Below, one piece after another: positions 45,808-60,183 of a stretch of DNA of 64,000 nucleotides. The stretch is from NCBI RefSeq assembly GCF_000745175.1, contig NZ_JQNI01000002.1:953501-1017500 (forward strand), in the 5' to 3' direction. The stretch comes from Deinococcus sp. YIM 77859 (GTDB taxonomy: Bacteria; Deinococcota; Deinococci; Deinococcales; Deinococcaceae). Position numbers and translations under genes: made by a program. The first letter of the stretch is position 1; each line of letters opens with the position of its first letter. The notes beneath the pieces are model-generated. The model saw only the letters and a program-made list of their open reading frames with translations. It searched no databases and had not been told where the DNA came from.

Positions 45808-45837
45808 GTGATCCACCCCCTCAGGAGCTGCAGATGA
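45808..45837 (+). CDS. Possible leaderless 9-residue mini-ORF
   Basis: A GTG seven bases after the CACAAT box opens a frame coding MIHPLRSCR, ending in TGA. The TGA overlaps the ATG of the next mini-ORF (ATGA). A longer frame in register reaches back to 45640, but that part lies upstream of the promoter. Translation of so short a frame cannot be proved from sequence. It may serve as a leader that delivers ribosomes to yggS. Confidence 0.35.
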   Translation: MIHPLRSCR

Positions 45838-45875
45838 GCTCTCCTCAAGCCCAGCCGGGGAGCGTGTCCGCGTGA
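45834..45875 (+). CDS. Possible 13-residue mini-ORF coupled to yggS
   Basis: An ATG with an ideal AGGAG seven bases upstream opens a frame coding [13 protein letters not shown]. Its TGA overlaps the GTG of yggS (GTGA). The AGGAG itself lies inside the preceding mini-ORF. yggS has no usable ribosome site of its own at normal distance, so coupling through this mini-ORF would explain its translation. Confidence 0.4.
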   Translation: MSSPQAQPGSVSA

Positions 45876-46528
45876 GCCTGCCCGACGTCCTTGCGGGCAT
45901 TCGCGCGGCCGAGCGGGCGGCGGGGCGCGCTCCCGGCAGCGTGCGCCTGGTCGCCGTCACCAAGGGGCACAGCCCGGACGAGATCCGCACCCGTATCCTG
46001 GCCCATGCCGCGCTCCAGCCCGGCGGCTTCCCGCTGGCCGAAAGCCGGGGGCAGGAGCTGCGCGACAAGGCGGCCGAACTTTCAGCCGAACGGCCCGAGA
46101 TCGAATGGCACTTCATCGGGCCGCTGCAGCTGAACAAGGTGAAGTACCTGCGCTCAGTGCGGCTTGTTCACTCGCTGGAGGACGTGCGGCAGGCCCGCGC
46201 CCTTGCGGAGGCGGGGGCGAAGTGGGGCCACGCACCCGCCGTGCTGCTGCAGGTGCACAACGGGGAGGCGCAGAAGCACGGCATTCACCCGCAGGCGCTG
46301 CGCAGCGTTTACGCTGAAGTGGTGCAGACCGGACTGGACGTGCGGGGGCTGATGGTGATGGCCCCCGAGGGGGACGCGGACGCCGCGCGGCGGATCTTTA
46401 GGGACACCGCCGAGCGCGCCCACGACCTCGGCCTCCCGGAACTCAGCATGGGCATGAGCGGCGACTACCCGCTCGCCGTGCAAGCAGGCGCGACCCTGGT
46501 GCGCGTCGGAAGGAGCCTTTTTTCATGA
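45872..46528 (+). CDS. yggS: YggS family PLP-homeostasis protein
   Basis: The protein has 218 residues. The PLP lysine is in [13 protein letters not shown] (~27-39); [31 protein letters not shown] and [27 protein letters not shown] are family blocks. Several positions differ from the E. coli type (AESRGQEL replaces [17 protein letters not shown] replaces VNISDEQSKSG). It binds PLP without known catalysis and maintains amino-acid and B6 balance. It is co-transcribed with divIVA (ATGA overlap), echoing the yggS/ylmE-divIVA linkage in Gram-positive division clusters. Confidence 0.9.
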   Translation: MSLPDVLAGIRAAERAAGRAPGSVRLVAVTKGHSPDEIRTRILAHAALQPGGFPLAESRGQELRDKAAELSAERPEIEWHFIGPLQLNKVKYLRSVRLVHSLEDVRQARALAEAGAKWGHAPAVLLQVHNGEAQKHGIHPQALRSVYAEVVQTGLDVRGLMVMAPEGDADAARRIFRDTAERAHDLGLPELSMGMSGDYPLAVQAGATLVRVGRSLFS

Positions 46529-47292
46529 GCCAGCACATGAATCCGCACAAGCACGAGCCCCTCACCCCCCTCGACATCAGCCAGCGGCAGTTTCCGGGGC
46601 GCCCCGGCGGTTACGACCGCGCGGGCGTACGGGCCTTTTTGGAACAGGTGGCCGACCAGGTCGAAGCGCTGCTGCACGAGCGCCAGGCCCTGCTTGCTCG
46701 GGTGGAGGACCTGGAACGCGAGCTTGAAGAGCGCCGCCAGGCAGAAGATGAGATCCGGCGAGCCGTGGTGGCGGCCGAGCGCATCGGGCATGACCTGCGG
46801 GAGAACGCGGCTCGGCAGTGCGAACTGCTGCTCTCGCAGGCGCAGCAGCGACGAGAGGCGCTGGACCGCGAGGCGGAGGCCCGGCAAGCCGAACTGGAAG
46901 CCAGCCATCAGGCCCGAATGCAGGAACTGGAAGCCGCCTTCCGCGGGCGCTTTGCAGACCTGGAAAGCGAGTACCACCAGCTCACCCTAGAACGCGACCG
47001 AGCACACGCCGAGCGGACCGTGTACCTGGAGCGCGCCTTTCATGAGCGCCACGCCGAGCTGACGGCCCGCCTGAGCGCTGTTCGCACCGAGTACACCCAG
47101 TTTGTCAGCCAGTACCGCGCCCTGGTGCAGTCCTTTGCCGAACTCAGTGCCCGCCATCTCCCCGCCGAGGAGGACCTGAGCCTGCCGGCCACCACGCTGC
47201 CTGGCCGCCCCGCTTCGCTGGCGCTGGATGTCCCGCTGGCCGGAGAGGACTCGAATGGCCTTGCTCGGCGGGACGAACAGTCCTTTGCCTAA
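46525..47292 (+). CDS. divIVA: DivIVA-domain cell-division/polarity protein
   Basis: The protein has 255 residues. The DivIVA N-terminal motif is [38 protein letters not shown] (~13-50), where the curved-membrane-binding region normally sits. A long coiled coil from ~50 to ~210 is rich in Glu, Arg and Gln. The C-terminal ~45 residues are low-complexity. In D. radiodurans DivIVA is needed for septum placement and is a substrate of RqkA-type kinase signalling, which links it to the kinase at 15-16.9 kb. The ATG overlaps the yggS stop. Confidence 0.88.
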   Translation: MSQHMNPHKHEPLTPLDISQRQFPGRPGGYDRAGVRAFLEQVADQVEALLHERQALLARVEDLERELEERRQAEDEIRRAVVAAERIGHDLRENAARQCELLLSQAQQRREALDREAEARQAELEASHQARMQELEAAFRGRFADLESEYHQLTLERDRAHAERTVYLERAFHERHAELTARLSAVRTEYTQFVSQYRALVQSFAELSARHLPAEEDLSLPATTLPGRPASLALDVPLAGEDSNGLARRDEQSFA

Positions 47293-47309
47293 CTGGGCGC
47301 CGGGAGCGT

Positions 47310-48296
47310 TCAGCGCTCCACCTGAGACCAGGAAAAGCCGCCACCCTCGGCCATTCGGCGCAGCAGGCGGCGGCGTTCTGTCAGGGCGGCAAAGCGGGCC
47401 TCGACCTCTGCGCTGGGGCGGAGCGGCAACCCGGCTTCGCGCAGCGGCGTGAGGTCGGGCAGGGGCGGGGGCGCGAGGTTGAGCCCCGGCCGCAGGCGGC
47501 GGTAGGTATCCAGGAGGCTGTCGATGGACGCGCGCACCACCCGCAGCCGCTTGGGCGGGGGCACGTCCAGCGCAAACTCGATCAGGTGCAGGGCTTCGTC
47601 GAGGGCGGGCAGCGCGAGTTCCAGGGCCTCTGCCGGAAGAGCGGTGTGAAAGCGGTGGAGGGCAGGGTAGTTCCAGTGCTGCACGTCCAGCGAAAGCAGA
47701 CTCGCCTCGACATCGTCGAGCAGGCCCTGGAGGCCCTTGGGATGGTCATGCCAGGCGGTCAGCACCAGACCCTGTGCCGTCGCGCCCGACCGGTGCAGCC
47801 GCAGCGCGAAGATGCGCCGGGCCTCTTGGGCCTGCGCGAGCGGCACGATAAAGGTGATCGCAAACGTGATCAGAATAAAGCCGTTGAGCGCGGTCAGGTC
47901 CGTGAGCAGTCGCCAGCCGGTGTACACCGCCCTCAGGTCGCCCAACCCCAGGGTGGAGAGGGTATAGCCCACGAAATACACCACGTCCCAGGGGTCCGCA
48001 GGCGTGCCGGTCGAAGCCCCCACCAGCGCGCCGGGCCTCGACAGGAAGATCAGCGTCCACCCCAACCAGGTGAGCAGCAGCCAAACCACGAACGTGCCGA
48101 TCACCAGGGTCAAGCCCGACCAGACCAGCGGTCCGCGGCGGCCCGTAAGGCGCGAAACTCCCCGCAGCGCGGAATGCAGCGCGTGGTGTACCGAGCGCGT
48201 CAAGGGGCTCTCGCCGGACTGCATGGCACCAGCCAGGGCTTCTCCCAGCGCCAACAGAATGAGCAGCGTGCCGGGAAGCCACAGGAGAAAACCCAC
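47310..48296 (-). CDS. Potassium-channel-family membrane protein
   Basis: The protein has 328 residues. The first helix (LLWLPGTLLILLALGEALAG) and a second pair (LVWSGLTLVIGTFVVWLLLTWLG, then FILITFAITFIVPLAQ) flank a pore loop with the filter-like TLSTLGLGD (~112-120; canonical TxGYGD is altered, with Leu for Tyr). The C-terminal ~170 residues are soluble and helical, without an RCK motif I can recognise. It is probably a two-helix-pore ion channel; selectivity is uncertain. It starts with GTG after a CAGAAT box. Confidence 0.75.
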   Translation of the reverse strand: MGFLLWLPGTLLILLALGEALAGAMQSGESPLTRSVHHALHSALRGVSRLTGRRGPLVWSGLTLVIGTFVVWLLLTWLGWTLIFLSRPGALVGASTGTPADPWDVVYFVGYTLSTLGLGDLRAVYTGWRLLTDLTALNGFILITFAITFIVPLAQAQEARRIFALRLHRSGATAQGLVLTAWHDHPKGLQGLLDDVEASLLSLDVQHWNYPALHRFHTALPAEALELALPALDEALHLIEFALDVPPPKRLRVVRASIDSLLDTYRRLRPGLNLAPPPLPDLTPLREAGLPLRPSAEVEARFAALTERRRLLRRMAEGGGFSWSQVER

Positions 48297-48302
48297 TCCT
48301 GC

Positions 48303-48308
48303 ATTCTG
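48303..48308 (-). promoter_or_regulatory. Leaderless-type -10 box for the channel gene
   Basis: On the minus strand CAGAAT is followed by six bases (GCAGGA) and the GTG at 48296. The AGGA directly before the GTG is too close to act as a ribosome site. Confidence 0.5.
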
Positions 48309-48342
48309 CCAAACGGTGAGGCGGCCCGAGGTCCAGCTGCTC

Positions 48343-48348
48343 TACGCT
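48343..48348 (+). promoter_or_regulatory. Leaderless-type -10 box for the cytochrome P450 gene
   Basis: TACGCT is followed by six bases (AGACCC) and the ATG at 48355. It pairs with the divergent channel promoter 35 bases away. Confidence 0.6.
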
Positions 48349-48354
48349 AGACCC

Positions 48355-49599
<1,245 letters not shown>

Positions 49600-49637
49600 C
49601 ACCGGGGAAAACACGTGGGGCAGCTCCGGCCAACGGC

Positions 49638-50327
49638 CTACCGCGCTGGCCACCACCCCTCGCCAAGCGCACCTGCGGCCGCTTCTGCGCGGGCTTCCTC
49701 CTCGCGGCCGAGCACCCACAGCGCCCCCACGCGAGCGGGGCTCCCTGGAAGGCTACGGGATAGGGCTTTGGCCGCAGTGCGTGCCGCCTTGGTCGGGCTG
49801 CCCAGCTTTGCCTGCGCTTGCGCAAGAACCGCCAACAGGTGCGCTTCTGCCTCCTGCCCGGTGAGTTCCGCGACCCTCAGGCCCTCGGCCAGGGCACGCA
49901 GGGCCGCTTTGGGCTCGCTGAGCAGGATCTCGCCGAGCAGAGTGACAGCCGCGACCAGGGCGGCGGCGTCCCCCTCGGCACGGGCCAGGGCGCGGGCGTG
50001 CCGAGCGCAGCTGAGGGCATCTCTCTGTCCGGCCTGCCACGCAGCCCGAGCGCGCAACACAGCGGGGCGCGCCGTATCCGGCTGCCCGCGAAGCTCGGTC
50101 AGGGCCTGCGCGGCCTGCCCCAGCCGCAGGTAGGCCGCAGCACGCGTGAGCGGATCGGCTGCCCAGCGCGCGGCCAGCGTGGGCCGCCCCCAGCGCAGGG
50201 CCAAAGCCGCCGCCTCATCCCGCTCTTGCGGGGCGGGCTGCCAAGCCTGCAGGGCGGCAAGTGTGGTCTGGTCCCCGCTCACGAGCGCAGCCCGCAGCGC
50301 GCCAAGGGACCCTAGGGCGGCCTCCAT
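49638..50327 (-). CDS. TPR-like Ala-rich protein of unknown function
   Basis: The protein has 229 residues from the ATG at 50327. The in-frame ATG at 50339 overlaps the TATGCT -10 box, so I did not use it. The sequence is nearly all alpha-helical with repeated Ala/Leu/Arg helix pairs (AAYLRLGQAAQALTELRGQ, SCARHARALARAEGDAAALVAAVTLLGEILL, LRVAELTGQEAEAHLLAVLAQAQAKLG), typical of TPR/SEL1-like scaffolds. No signal peptide. The partner and role are unknown. Confidence 0.68.
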   Translation of the reverse strand: MEAALGSLGALRAALVSGDQTTLAALQAWQPAPQERDEAAALALRWGRPTLAARWAADPLTRAAAYLRLGQAAQALTELRGQPDTARPAVLRARAAWQAGQRDALSCARHARALARAEGDAAALVAAVTLLGEILLSEPKAALRALAEGLRVAELTGQEAEAHLLAVLAQAQAKLGSPTKAARTAAKALSRSLPGSPARVGALWVLGREEEARAEAAAGALGEGWWPAR

Positions 50328-50334
50328 ACCACCC

Positions 50335-50340
50335 AGCATA
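50335..50340 (-). promoter_or_regulatory. Leaderless-type -10 box for the TPR-like gene
   Basis: On the minus strand TATGCT is followed by seven bases (GGGTGGT) and the ATG at 50327. Confidence 0.58.
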
Positions 50341-50366
50341 GCGGGGCCGCCGGTTCCCGGCAGGAC

Positions 50367-50570
<204 letters not shown>

Positions 50571-50806
50571 GGGAACCTCCGAAAAGCAGACGGGGCCGCG
50601 CGAAAGCAGCCCCGACGACGTTCTGGATTGTGACCGACCAGCAGCGTACCCGGGCCGCCACCCGCCAGGGGCGGCAAGACCGGTAGACGAGCAGGCAGAC
50701 AGGTCAACTTGTCGGCAGCGTACCACACCGCAGGTCAGCAGGCCGTCAAGCCTAAAGGCCAGGTGGAGGCGGGGCGTTCCCCACCCAGGCACCGCCTCGC
50801 CTCACG

Positions 50807-50812
50807 TACCGT
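50807..50812 (+). promoter_or_regulatory. Leaderless-type -10 box for the DUF554 gene
   Basis: TACCGT is followed by six bases (AGGAAC) and the GTG at 50819. Confidence 0.52.
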
Positions 50813-50818
50813 AGGAAC

Positions 50819-51589
50819 GTGAGTCTCCTCGCGCAACTGTCCGGCACCCTGATCAACGTCACGACTGTCCTCCTGGGTACCCTGCTTGGCCTCACGTTGG
50901 GGGGGCGGCTGCCCGAGCGTACCCAGCGCACGCTCCTTCAGACCCTCTCGTTGGTGACACTCTTTATCGGGCTGGATATGGCCGGTCACCTCAACCGCGT
51001 GACGGGAGGGAGCATTCCCGGCGTGATCCTCGCGCTGATCGTCCTCGCGCTGGGTGCCGTCGCCGGGGAGGCGCTCGGCATCGAAGAGGGCCTCTTGCGG
51101 CTGGGCGACACGCTGCGCCGGCGCTTCCGGGGCGGGGGGCGCTTTACGGAAGGCTTCGTGGCCGCCAGCCTGCTGTTTTGCATCGGCCCGATGACGGTCG
51201 TCGGCGGGCTGCAAAACGGCCTGACCGGCGACGCCTCCACCTATGTGCTCAAGGCGACGCTGGACGGCATCGCGGCGCTGGCGCTGGCAGGAGCGTACGG
51301 CATCGGCGTAGGCTTTAGCGCCCTGACGGTGCTGCTGCTGCAGGGTGGCCTCAGCCTGGCGGCGGGTACGTTTGCAGCGGGCCTGCTTGGCGGAGCGGAC
51401 CCAACCGTGCTCAGAACCAACCCCTATGTGCTGCTGATCACAGGCGTCGGCGGCCTCACCATTCTGGGCATCTCGTGGAACCTGATGCTCTCCGGCCTGG
51501 GTTGGGAAGACCGCCGGGTCCGCGTCGGCAGCCTGTTGCCCGCGCTTCTGCTCGCGCCGCTGGCGCTGTGGGTCGCGGGGCAGTTCTAG
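50819..51589 (+). CDS. DUF554 family membrane protein
   Basis: The protein has 256 residues with about seven transmembrane helices. Family landmarks are GTLINVTTVLLGTLLGLTLGGRLPERTQ at the N-terminus, the FVAASLLFCIGPMTVVGGLQNGLTGD loop (~119-144) and GVGGLTILGISWNLM near the end. DUF554 (YdfK-like) proteins are putative transporters of unknown substrate. It starts with GTG. It is convergent with the small membrane-protein gene that ends at 51608. Confidence 0.87.
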   Translation: MSLLAQLSGTLINVTTVLLGTLLGLTLGGRLPERTQRTLLQTLSLVTLFIGLDMAGHLNRVTGGSIPGVILALIVLALGAVAGEALGIEEGLLRLGDTLRRRFRGGGRFTEGFVAASLLFCIGPMTVVGGLQNGLTGDASTYVLKATLDGIAALALAGAYGIGVGFSALTVLLLQGGLSLAAGTFAAGLLGGADPTVLRTNPYVLLITGVGGLTILGISWNLMLSGLGWEDRRVRVGSLLPALLLAPLALWVAGQF

Positions 51590-51607
51590 GCCTCCCAGCG
51601 CACACGG

Positions 51608-51751
51608 CTACCGCTCCGGCGCACGCTTGCTCCACCCTGGGTTCAGCGGCGCCCGGTAGAGAAACACCGGGACCAGAAAGAGCAGCAGAGCCCAACCACC
51701 CAGCCCAGCGGCAGCTTTCGGGCGGCGCTTATACCGAGAAGAAAAGAACAC
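51608..51751 (-). CDS. Small single-pass membrane protein (47 residues)
   Basis: A GTG with AAGGAGG about four bases upstream gives a 47-residue protein. It has a basic N-terminus (SSRYKRRPKAA), one transmembrane helix (GGWALLLFLVPVFLYRAPL) and a short basic tail. This topology and the strong ribosome site argue it is real. An upstream frame to 51799 has no site. It lies 52 bases downstream of the 51804 gene and may share its transcript. I recognise no family. Confidence 0.6.
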   Translation of the reverse strand: MFFSSRYKRRPKAAAGLGGWALLLFLVPVFLYRAPLNPGWSKRAPER

Positions 51752-51803
51752 GGAGCCTCCTTGTTCGGGGATTACCAAATTTGGCCTTTGCCGAACCACT
51801 CGT

Positions 51804-52199
51804 CTACCGCGCCCCCTTGACCCGCGCTGCCCACCACGTCCGCACCCACTCGCGGAAGGCGGGGTACTTGGAGCCGAGGAGAACCCGGACCTTGCGGTCC
51901 TTTTCTGTGCGGAGGGCAGCGATGCGGGCGTTGAGCCGCGCGGCCTCCTGACGGCCGATCACTTCCCTTCCCGCCTGCGCGGAGGCCGCCTCGCTCTGGG
52001 CCAGGCGACGCAGCGCCGCGACCTGTGCGGGCGTTAAGGCCAGGTCGCGGGAGAGGCGCCGGCTCGCTTCGCGGCCCGAGGGCAGGACAAAGAGGCGCAC
52101 CAGCACTGGGCTTTGTGGCCAGGGATCGGCGGAAAGGGACGCGGCCTGCACGCCGGGGGGCAAGAGCAGCAGGGCGAGAACCAGGAGGAGAGGATTCAT
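51804..52199 (-). CDS. Secreted small helical protein, LTxxQ/Spy-like
   Basis: The protein has 131 residues with a signal peptide (MNPLLLVLALLLLPPGVQAA). The mature part is helical and basic, with LALTPAQVAALRRLAQSEAAS and a KVRVLLGSKYPAFREWVRTWW end, a layout like LTxxQ-motif periplasmic proteins of the Spy/CpxP type, though the second LTxxQ copy is not clear. It may be an envelope chaperone or stress sensor; this is inference. A TACCCT box at leaderless spacing precedes the ATG. Confidence 0.68.
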   Translation of the reverse strand: MNPLLLVLALLLLPPGVQAASLSADPWPQSPVLVRLFVLPSGREASRRLSRDLALTPAQVAALRRLAQSEAASAQAGREVIGRQEAARLNARIAALRTEKDRKVRVLLGSKYPAFREWVRTWWAARVKGAR

Positions 52200-52205
52200 C
52201 TCCCC

Positions 52206-52211
52206 AGGGTA
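52206..52211 (-). promoter_or_regulatory. Leaderless-type -10 box for the secreted small protein
   Basis: On the minus strand TACCCT is followed by six bases (GGGGAG) and the ATG at 52199. Confidence 0.58.
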
Positions 52212-52382
52212 CGCCCCAGCCAGCTGAGGCGGCGGTCAGGGACGGCTCACCCGCCTCCCACGCGGGCAGAAGGAGCTTAAGGGCACATTTAGTTCCGTCT
52301 ACCACAGCGTTTTCTGAGTCTGACTATCAGTGACCGGTCAGCTTCGGTCCGTACGCTGGCGACCATCACAAGGAGGCAGGAC

Positions 52383-53627
<1,245 letters not shown>

Positions 53628-53800
53628 CGCTCTTTCGCTGACCCTCCGCGCTGGAGGTGACTGGCTCGGCCCCACCTCCGGCCTGACTTCTCCCGCGCCC
53701 TGCGCCGCAGCAGGCCGGGTTTCAATCGGCGCGCGGCCGGGCGGTGAGCCCCGCCCCCCGCGCACGGCCCTTCGCCCCCCAGTTCCCCAGGTGTTCCAGC

Positions 53801-53841
53801 AGAACAGCGCCCCCAGCCGGGAGTGGCGGGGGCGCTGTTCT
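53801..53841. terminator. Perfect 14-bp hairpin between convergent genes
   Basis: AGAACAGCGCCCCC (53801-53814) pairs fully with 53828-53841 around a 13-base loop. It sits just before the nspC stop at 53849 and 174 bases after the DUF4384 stop. No T-run follows on either strand, so it may act as a bidirectional terminator or a transcript-end stabiliser. The rest of 53628-53800 shows nothing I can name. Confidence 0.6.
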
Positions 53842-53848
53842 GGGCCCG

Positions 53849-55078
<1,230 letters not shown>

Positions 55079-55085
55079 GGGAGAC

Positions 55086-55091
55086 AGGGTA
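55086..55091 (-). promoter_or_regulatory. Leaderless-type -10 box for nspC
   Basis: On the minus strand TACCCT is followed by seven bases (GTCTCCC) and the ATG at 55078. Confidence 0.55.
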
Positions 55092-55144
55092 ACGGGTCTG
55101 GGGCGGGAGGCAATGTTCAGCCGCCTGCGGAAGGCCACGGCGTG

Positions 55145-55855
55145 TCACCCCACGAAGCGCAGTGCCCCCGGTAGATCCTGAGCCTCGGCAAGGACGGGCA
55201 CAACGGTACTCGTGCTCACCTGAGCGGCGTAGCGCACGTCCTCGCCCAAGCCCAGGCGAGCGAGGTGCTGGCCGTGGCCGCTGCTGCCCAGGGCCTCGAC
55301 CGGATTGGCGGCGTTGCGGCGCACGGTGAGGGCGATCCGGGTGCCGTCGTCAATGCTGAAGTCAGCCAGCGCGAGCAGATATTCGGCGAGCACCCCGGCC
55401 GCGTACACGTCTTCCAGGCTCACGCGGGCATCCGTCCCGGCACACACGACCGCGATCTCCTCGGTGGCGAGCGCGCGGGCGCGGCGGGCGGCGGCGTGCG
55501 CGTTCGTGAGGGCAGCGAGCAGGACGTGCTTACCCGTCTCGGCGGCGACGTGGGCCGCACCCGTGCCGTTGGTCGTGTTCATCACGACGGTCTTGGCGGT
55601 GAAGTTCTGCGCGGCGGCCTCCACCGGGCTGTTGCCAAAGTCGAAGCCGGGAAGGGGCAGGCCACCGCGCTCGCCACCGAGCAAGACGCCCTCGGCACGC
55701 AGGGAGAGAGCCTTTTCGGGAGTGGCCGTCAACAGGAGGGCGTCCGCGCCCCGTTCGAGGTACGCAATGGCGGTGGTGGTCGCACGCAGCACGTCCACGA
55801 CGAGGACCACGTCCGGGTAGTTCCCGTGGGGCAGGAGGTCCACCCGCAGCCTCAA
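55145..55855 (-). CDS. comB: ComB family 2-phosphosulfolactate phosphatase-like protein
   Basis: The protein has 236 residues. ComB family blocks are [22 protein letters not shown] (~17-38), [18 protein letters not shown] (~60-77), [14 protein letters not shown] and [19 protein letters not shown]. In methanogens ComB is a Mg-dependent phosphatase making sulfolactate for coenzyme M; in bacteria the physiological substrate is often unclear. The start is a TTG (with GGGAGG seven bases upstream) that overlaps the rpe stop as TTGA; a GTG four codons in is the alternative. It is co-transcribed with rpe. Confidence 0.8.
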   Translation of the reverse strand: MRLRVDLLPHGNYPDVVLVVDVLRATTTAIAYLERGADALLLTATPEKALSLRAEGVLLGGERGGLPLPGFDFGNSPVEAAAQNFTAKTVVMNTTNGTGAAHVAAETGKHVLLAALTNAHAAARRARALATEEIAVVCAGTDARVSLEDVYAAGVLAEYLLALADFSIDDGTRIALTVRRNAANPVEALGSSGHGQHLARLGLGEDVRYAAQVSTSTVVPVLAEAQDLPGALRFVG

Positions 55856-56541
55856 GAGAGCGCCTCCCTCAGCCGAGAAAGACCGGCCTGGGGTCCGTCC
55901 GAGCCAAAGACACTGCTGCCCGCGACAAGCACCGTCGCCCCCGCCTCGGCCAGCAGGCGGGCATTCTGGGGCGTGACGCCGCCGTCGACCTCCAGCTCAG
56001 CGGCGCTCCCCAGCTCGTCCAACCAGCGGCGCAGGGTCCGCACCCGCTCCACACTGCCTGGAAGAAAGCGCTGCCCACCGAAGCCGGGGTTCACGCTCAT
56101 CACCAGAACGAGGTCCACATCGGCGAGAACGGGGCGCACGGCTTCCAGCGGCGTGCCGGGGTTGAGGGTCACGCCTGCCCGCTTGCCAAGCTCGCGAATC
56201 AGGCCAACGGCGCGGTGAACGTGGGGCGTGGCCTCCACATGCACGGTCATCCCGTCGGCCCCGGCCTCGGCAAAGTCGCGCAGATATCGCTCGGGCCGCT
56301 CGATCATCAGGTGCACGTCCATAAAGAGGGCACTCGCCCGCCGGGCCGCCGCGAGGATGGGCAGCCCGAAACTGATATTGGGCACGAACAGGCCGTCCAT
56401 CACGTCCACATGCGCCCAGTCCGCGCCCTCGATCGCGCGCAGTTCCTCGCCCAGCCGAGTGAAATCGCACGAAAGGAGGCTGGGGGCAAGCTTGACACGC
56501 TCCCCCAGAAAGGCAGGAGAGGCCGCTTTCTCGGAAATCAC
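55852..56541 (-). CDS. rpe: Ribulose-phosphate 3-epimerase
   Basis: The protein has 229 residues from the GTG at 56541. The TIM-barrel signatures are [39 protein letters not shown] (metal-binding His and Asp), [27 protein letters not shown] and [12 protein letters not shown] (catalytic Asp). It interconverts ribulose-5-P and xylulose-5-P. Start choice: TAAGAT lies seven bases before this GTG, and the alternative ATG at 56550 overlaps that box; ATGs at 56550 or 56565 with a weak GAGG remain possible if transcription starts higher. Confidence 0.88.
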   Translation of the reverse strand: MISEKAASPAFLGERVKLAPSLLSCDFTRLGEELRAIEGADWAHVDVMDGLFVPNISFGLPILAAARRASALFMDVHLMIERPERYLRDFAEAGADGMTVHVEATPHVHRAVGLIRELGKRAGVTLNPGTPLEAVRPVLADVDLVLVMSVNPGFGGQRFLPGSVERVRTLRRWLDELGSAAELEVDGGVTPQNARLLAEAGATVLVAGSSVFGSDGPQAGLSRLREALS

Positions 56542-56548
56542 GTTCAAC

Positions 56549-56554
56549 ATCTTA
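56549..56554 (-). promoter_or_regulatory. Leaderless-type -10 box for rpe-comB
   Basis: On the minus strand TAAGAT is followed by seven bases (GTTGAAC) and the GTG at 56541. There is no good -35, so confidence is limited. Confidence 0.4.
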
Positions 56555-56651
56555 ACATTCCTCATTGAAAAGGCGCAGAGGTGGCTCTCCTCAGTCCCCC
56601 TAACGTGCGTTTGGTTGCCCGTGGCATCATGCGAGCAGACGGAGGTTTCCC

Positions 56652-58802
<2,151 letters not shown>

Positions 58803-58815
58803 TCAACCTCCTGGA

Positions 58816-60183
58816 TCACCCGCCCCGTTCGGTCAACAACTGGTCCACGATAAGCGCCCCGCCCAGAAGCGCGGGAATGCCTCCCCCCGGATGAACGCCC
58901 GTCCCCACTCCCCACAGCCGGGGGCCTAGGCGGTAGGGCTGGGGATGGAGGGGACCACGCCGCCAGGGGGGCAGGGCCGCGCCGTAGATCGCGCCGCCGG
59001 GATGTCCGCCCGCCGCGTAGTGGCTGGGAGACAGGGCCAGCACCTCCCGCGCCGAGGTGAGCAGACCGGAAACGCCGAGCGCGTGCTCCACCCGGTTCAC
59101 CTGGGCCCGCACCCAGGGATGCTCCGGCCCCAGGTCCAGCCCGGTCGCGGGCGCGGTGAGGAGCACAGCCAGACGCACCCCCTCTGCGTGGACGAGGGCC
59201 AGGGTGTCGGGAGGCAGCGCGCCGGCCCGCAGCGCCGCACGAAAGGTGCGAAAATCCGCCGGTGGCAGCACGGACGTGGGCGGCAGGGGGGCAGGAGCGG
59301 GCAGCGCGGCATAGAGGGCCACACCACTGACCGTCCGGCGAGCCACGGGGGAGTGGACCGGTTGTCCCAACAGCGCGGCAAGGCGGGCCGGGTCCAGCGC
59401 GCTTACCAGCAGGTCATGACGGCAGACCTCTCCCCCCTTCAGGGTCACGGTGGCGTTCCGGGCGTCCACGTGAATCACCTCTGCGCCCTCCCGAACCTGC
59501 ACACTCCGCGCCCTCCCCAGGTCGAGCAGCGTGTCCAGCAGCCCTCCCATCCCCCGTGCGGGCCGAAAGACAGCGTCTGCCGTGAGGGCGGGAAGCAGCG
59601 CGTACAGGGCGGGGGCGTCCACGGGCGCGAGTCCGGCATTCAGGGCATGCGTGCGAACAGCATGCGCGAGGGCGGGGGGTAGGCGGCGGGCACGCACCCA
59701 CCCTTCGGCGGTCAGGTGCCCCCCGGTGGCATACAGCAGGGTGGCACTCGCTGCCCGAAACACCGGATCCGTCAGGCGCGGCGGCGTGGTGAGCAGCGTG
59801 CCGAGCTGCGGAGCAAGGGCCCGTGCAGCAGCACGGTAAGCCTCCCACGCGGAGTGCAGCGGATGCTCCTGGGGAACGGGCAGCGGCACCGACCCAAACG
59901 GCGTGTGATGGACACCCAGCCCACCGGGGAGCGGCCGCAGGTCAAGCGGGTCTGCCTCGCCCAGGCGCTCCAAAAAGGCGCGCCATACCTCCGGGAAGGT
60001 CAAGAGACTCGGCCCGGTGTCGAAGGCGAGGCCGCCCGCCGTCACCCGCCGCAGCTTGCCGCCCGCTCGGTCCCGCTCGTACACCGTGACGGCGTCGCCC
60101 CGTTCCCCAAGCAGCGCCGCGAGTGCGAGCCCCGCCAGACCACCACCGAGAAGGCCGATGGTCCGTGCACTTCGCTCGCTCAC
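58816..60183 (-). CDS. CrtI-like phytoene desaturase-family oxidoreductase
   Basis: The protein has 455 residues from the GTG at 60183, which overlaps the prenyltransferase stop (GTGA). The FAD motif is [30 protein letters not shown] (~10-39), followed by [27 protein letters not shown], typical of CrtI/CrtD desaturases. The C-terminal FAD loop is [21 protein letters not shown]. The coupled UbiA gene and the adjacent CarH-like regulator suggest a carotenoid or related polyprenoid substrate; a 3,4-desaturase (CrtD-like) is possible. It is about 40-50 residues shorter than standard CrtI. Confidence 0.8.
   Translation of the reverse strand: MSERSARTIGLLGGGLAGLALAALLGERGDAVTVYERDRAGGKLRRVTAGGLAFDTGPSLLTFPEVWRAFLERLGEADPLDLRPLPGGLGVHHTPFGSVPLPVPQEHPLHSAWEAYRAAARALAPQLGTLLTTPPRLTDPVFRAASATLLYATGGHLTAEGWVRARRLPPALAHAVRTHALNAGLAPVDAPALYALLPALTADAVFRPARGMGGLLDTLLDLGRARSVQVREGAEVIHVDARNATVTLKGGEVCRHDLLVSALDPARLAALLGQPVHSPVARRTVSGVALYAALPAPAPLPPTSVLPPADFRTFRAALRAGALPPDTLALVHAEGVRLAVLLTAPATGLDLGPEHPWVRAQVNRVEHALGVSGLLTSAREVLALSPSHYAAGGHPGGAIYGAALPPWRRGPLHPQPYRLGPRLWGVGTGVHPGGGIPALLGGALIVDQLLTERGG

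Noticed and set aside
48004..48354. N-terminal extension of the P450 frame
   Set aside because: It is antisense to the channel gene and not P450-like; a leaderless -10 box supports the ATG at 48355.
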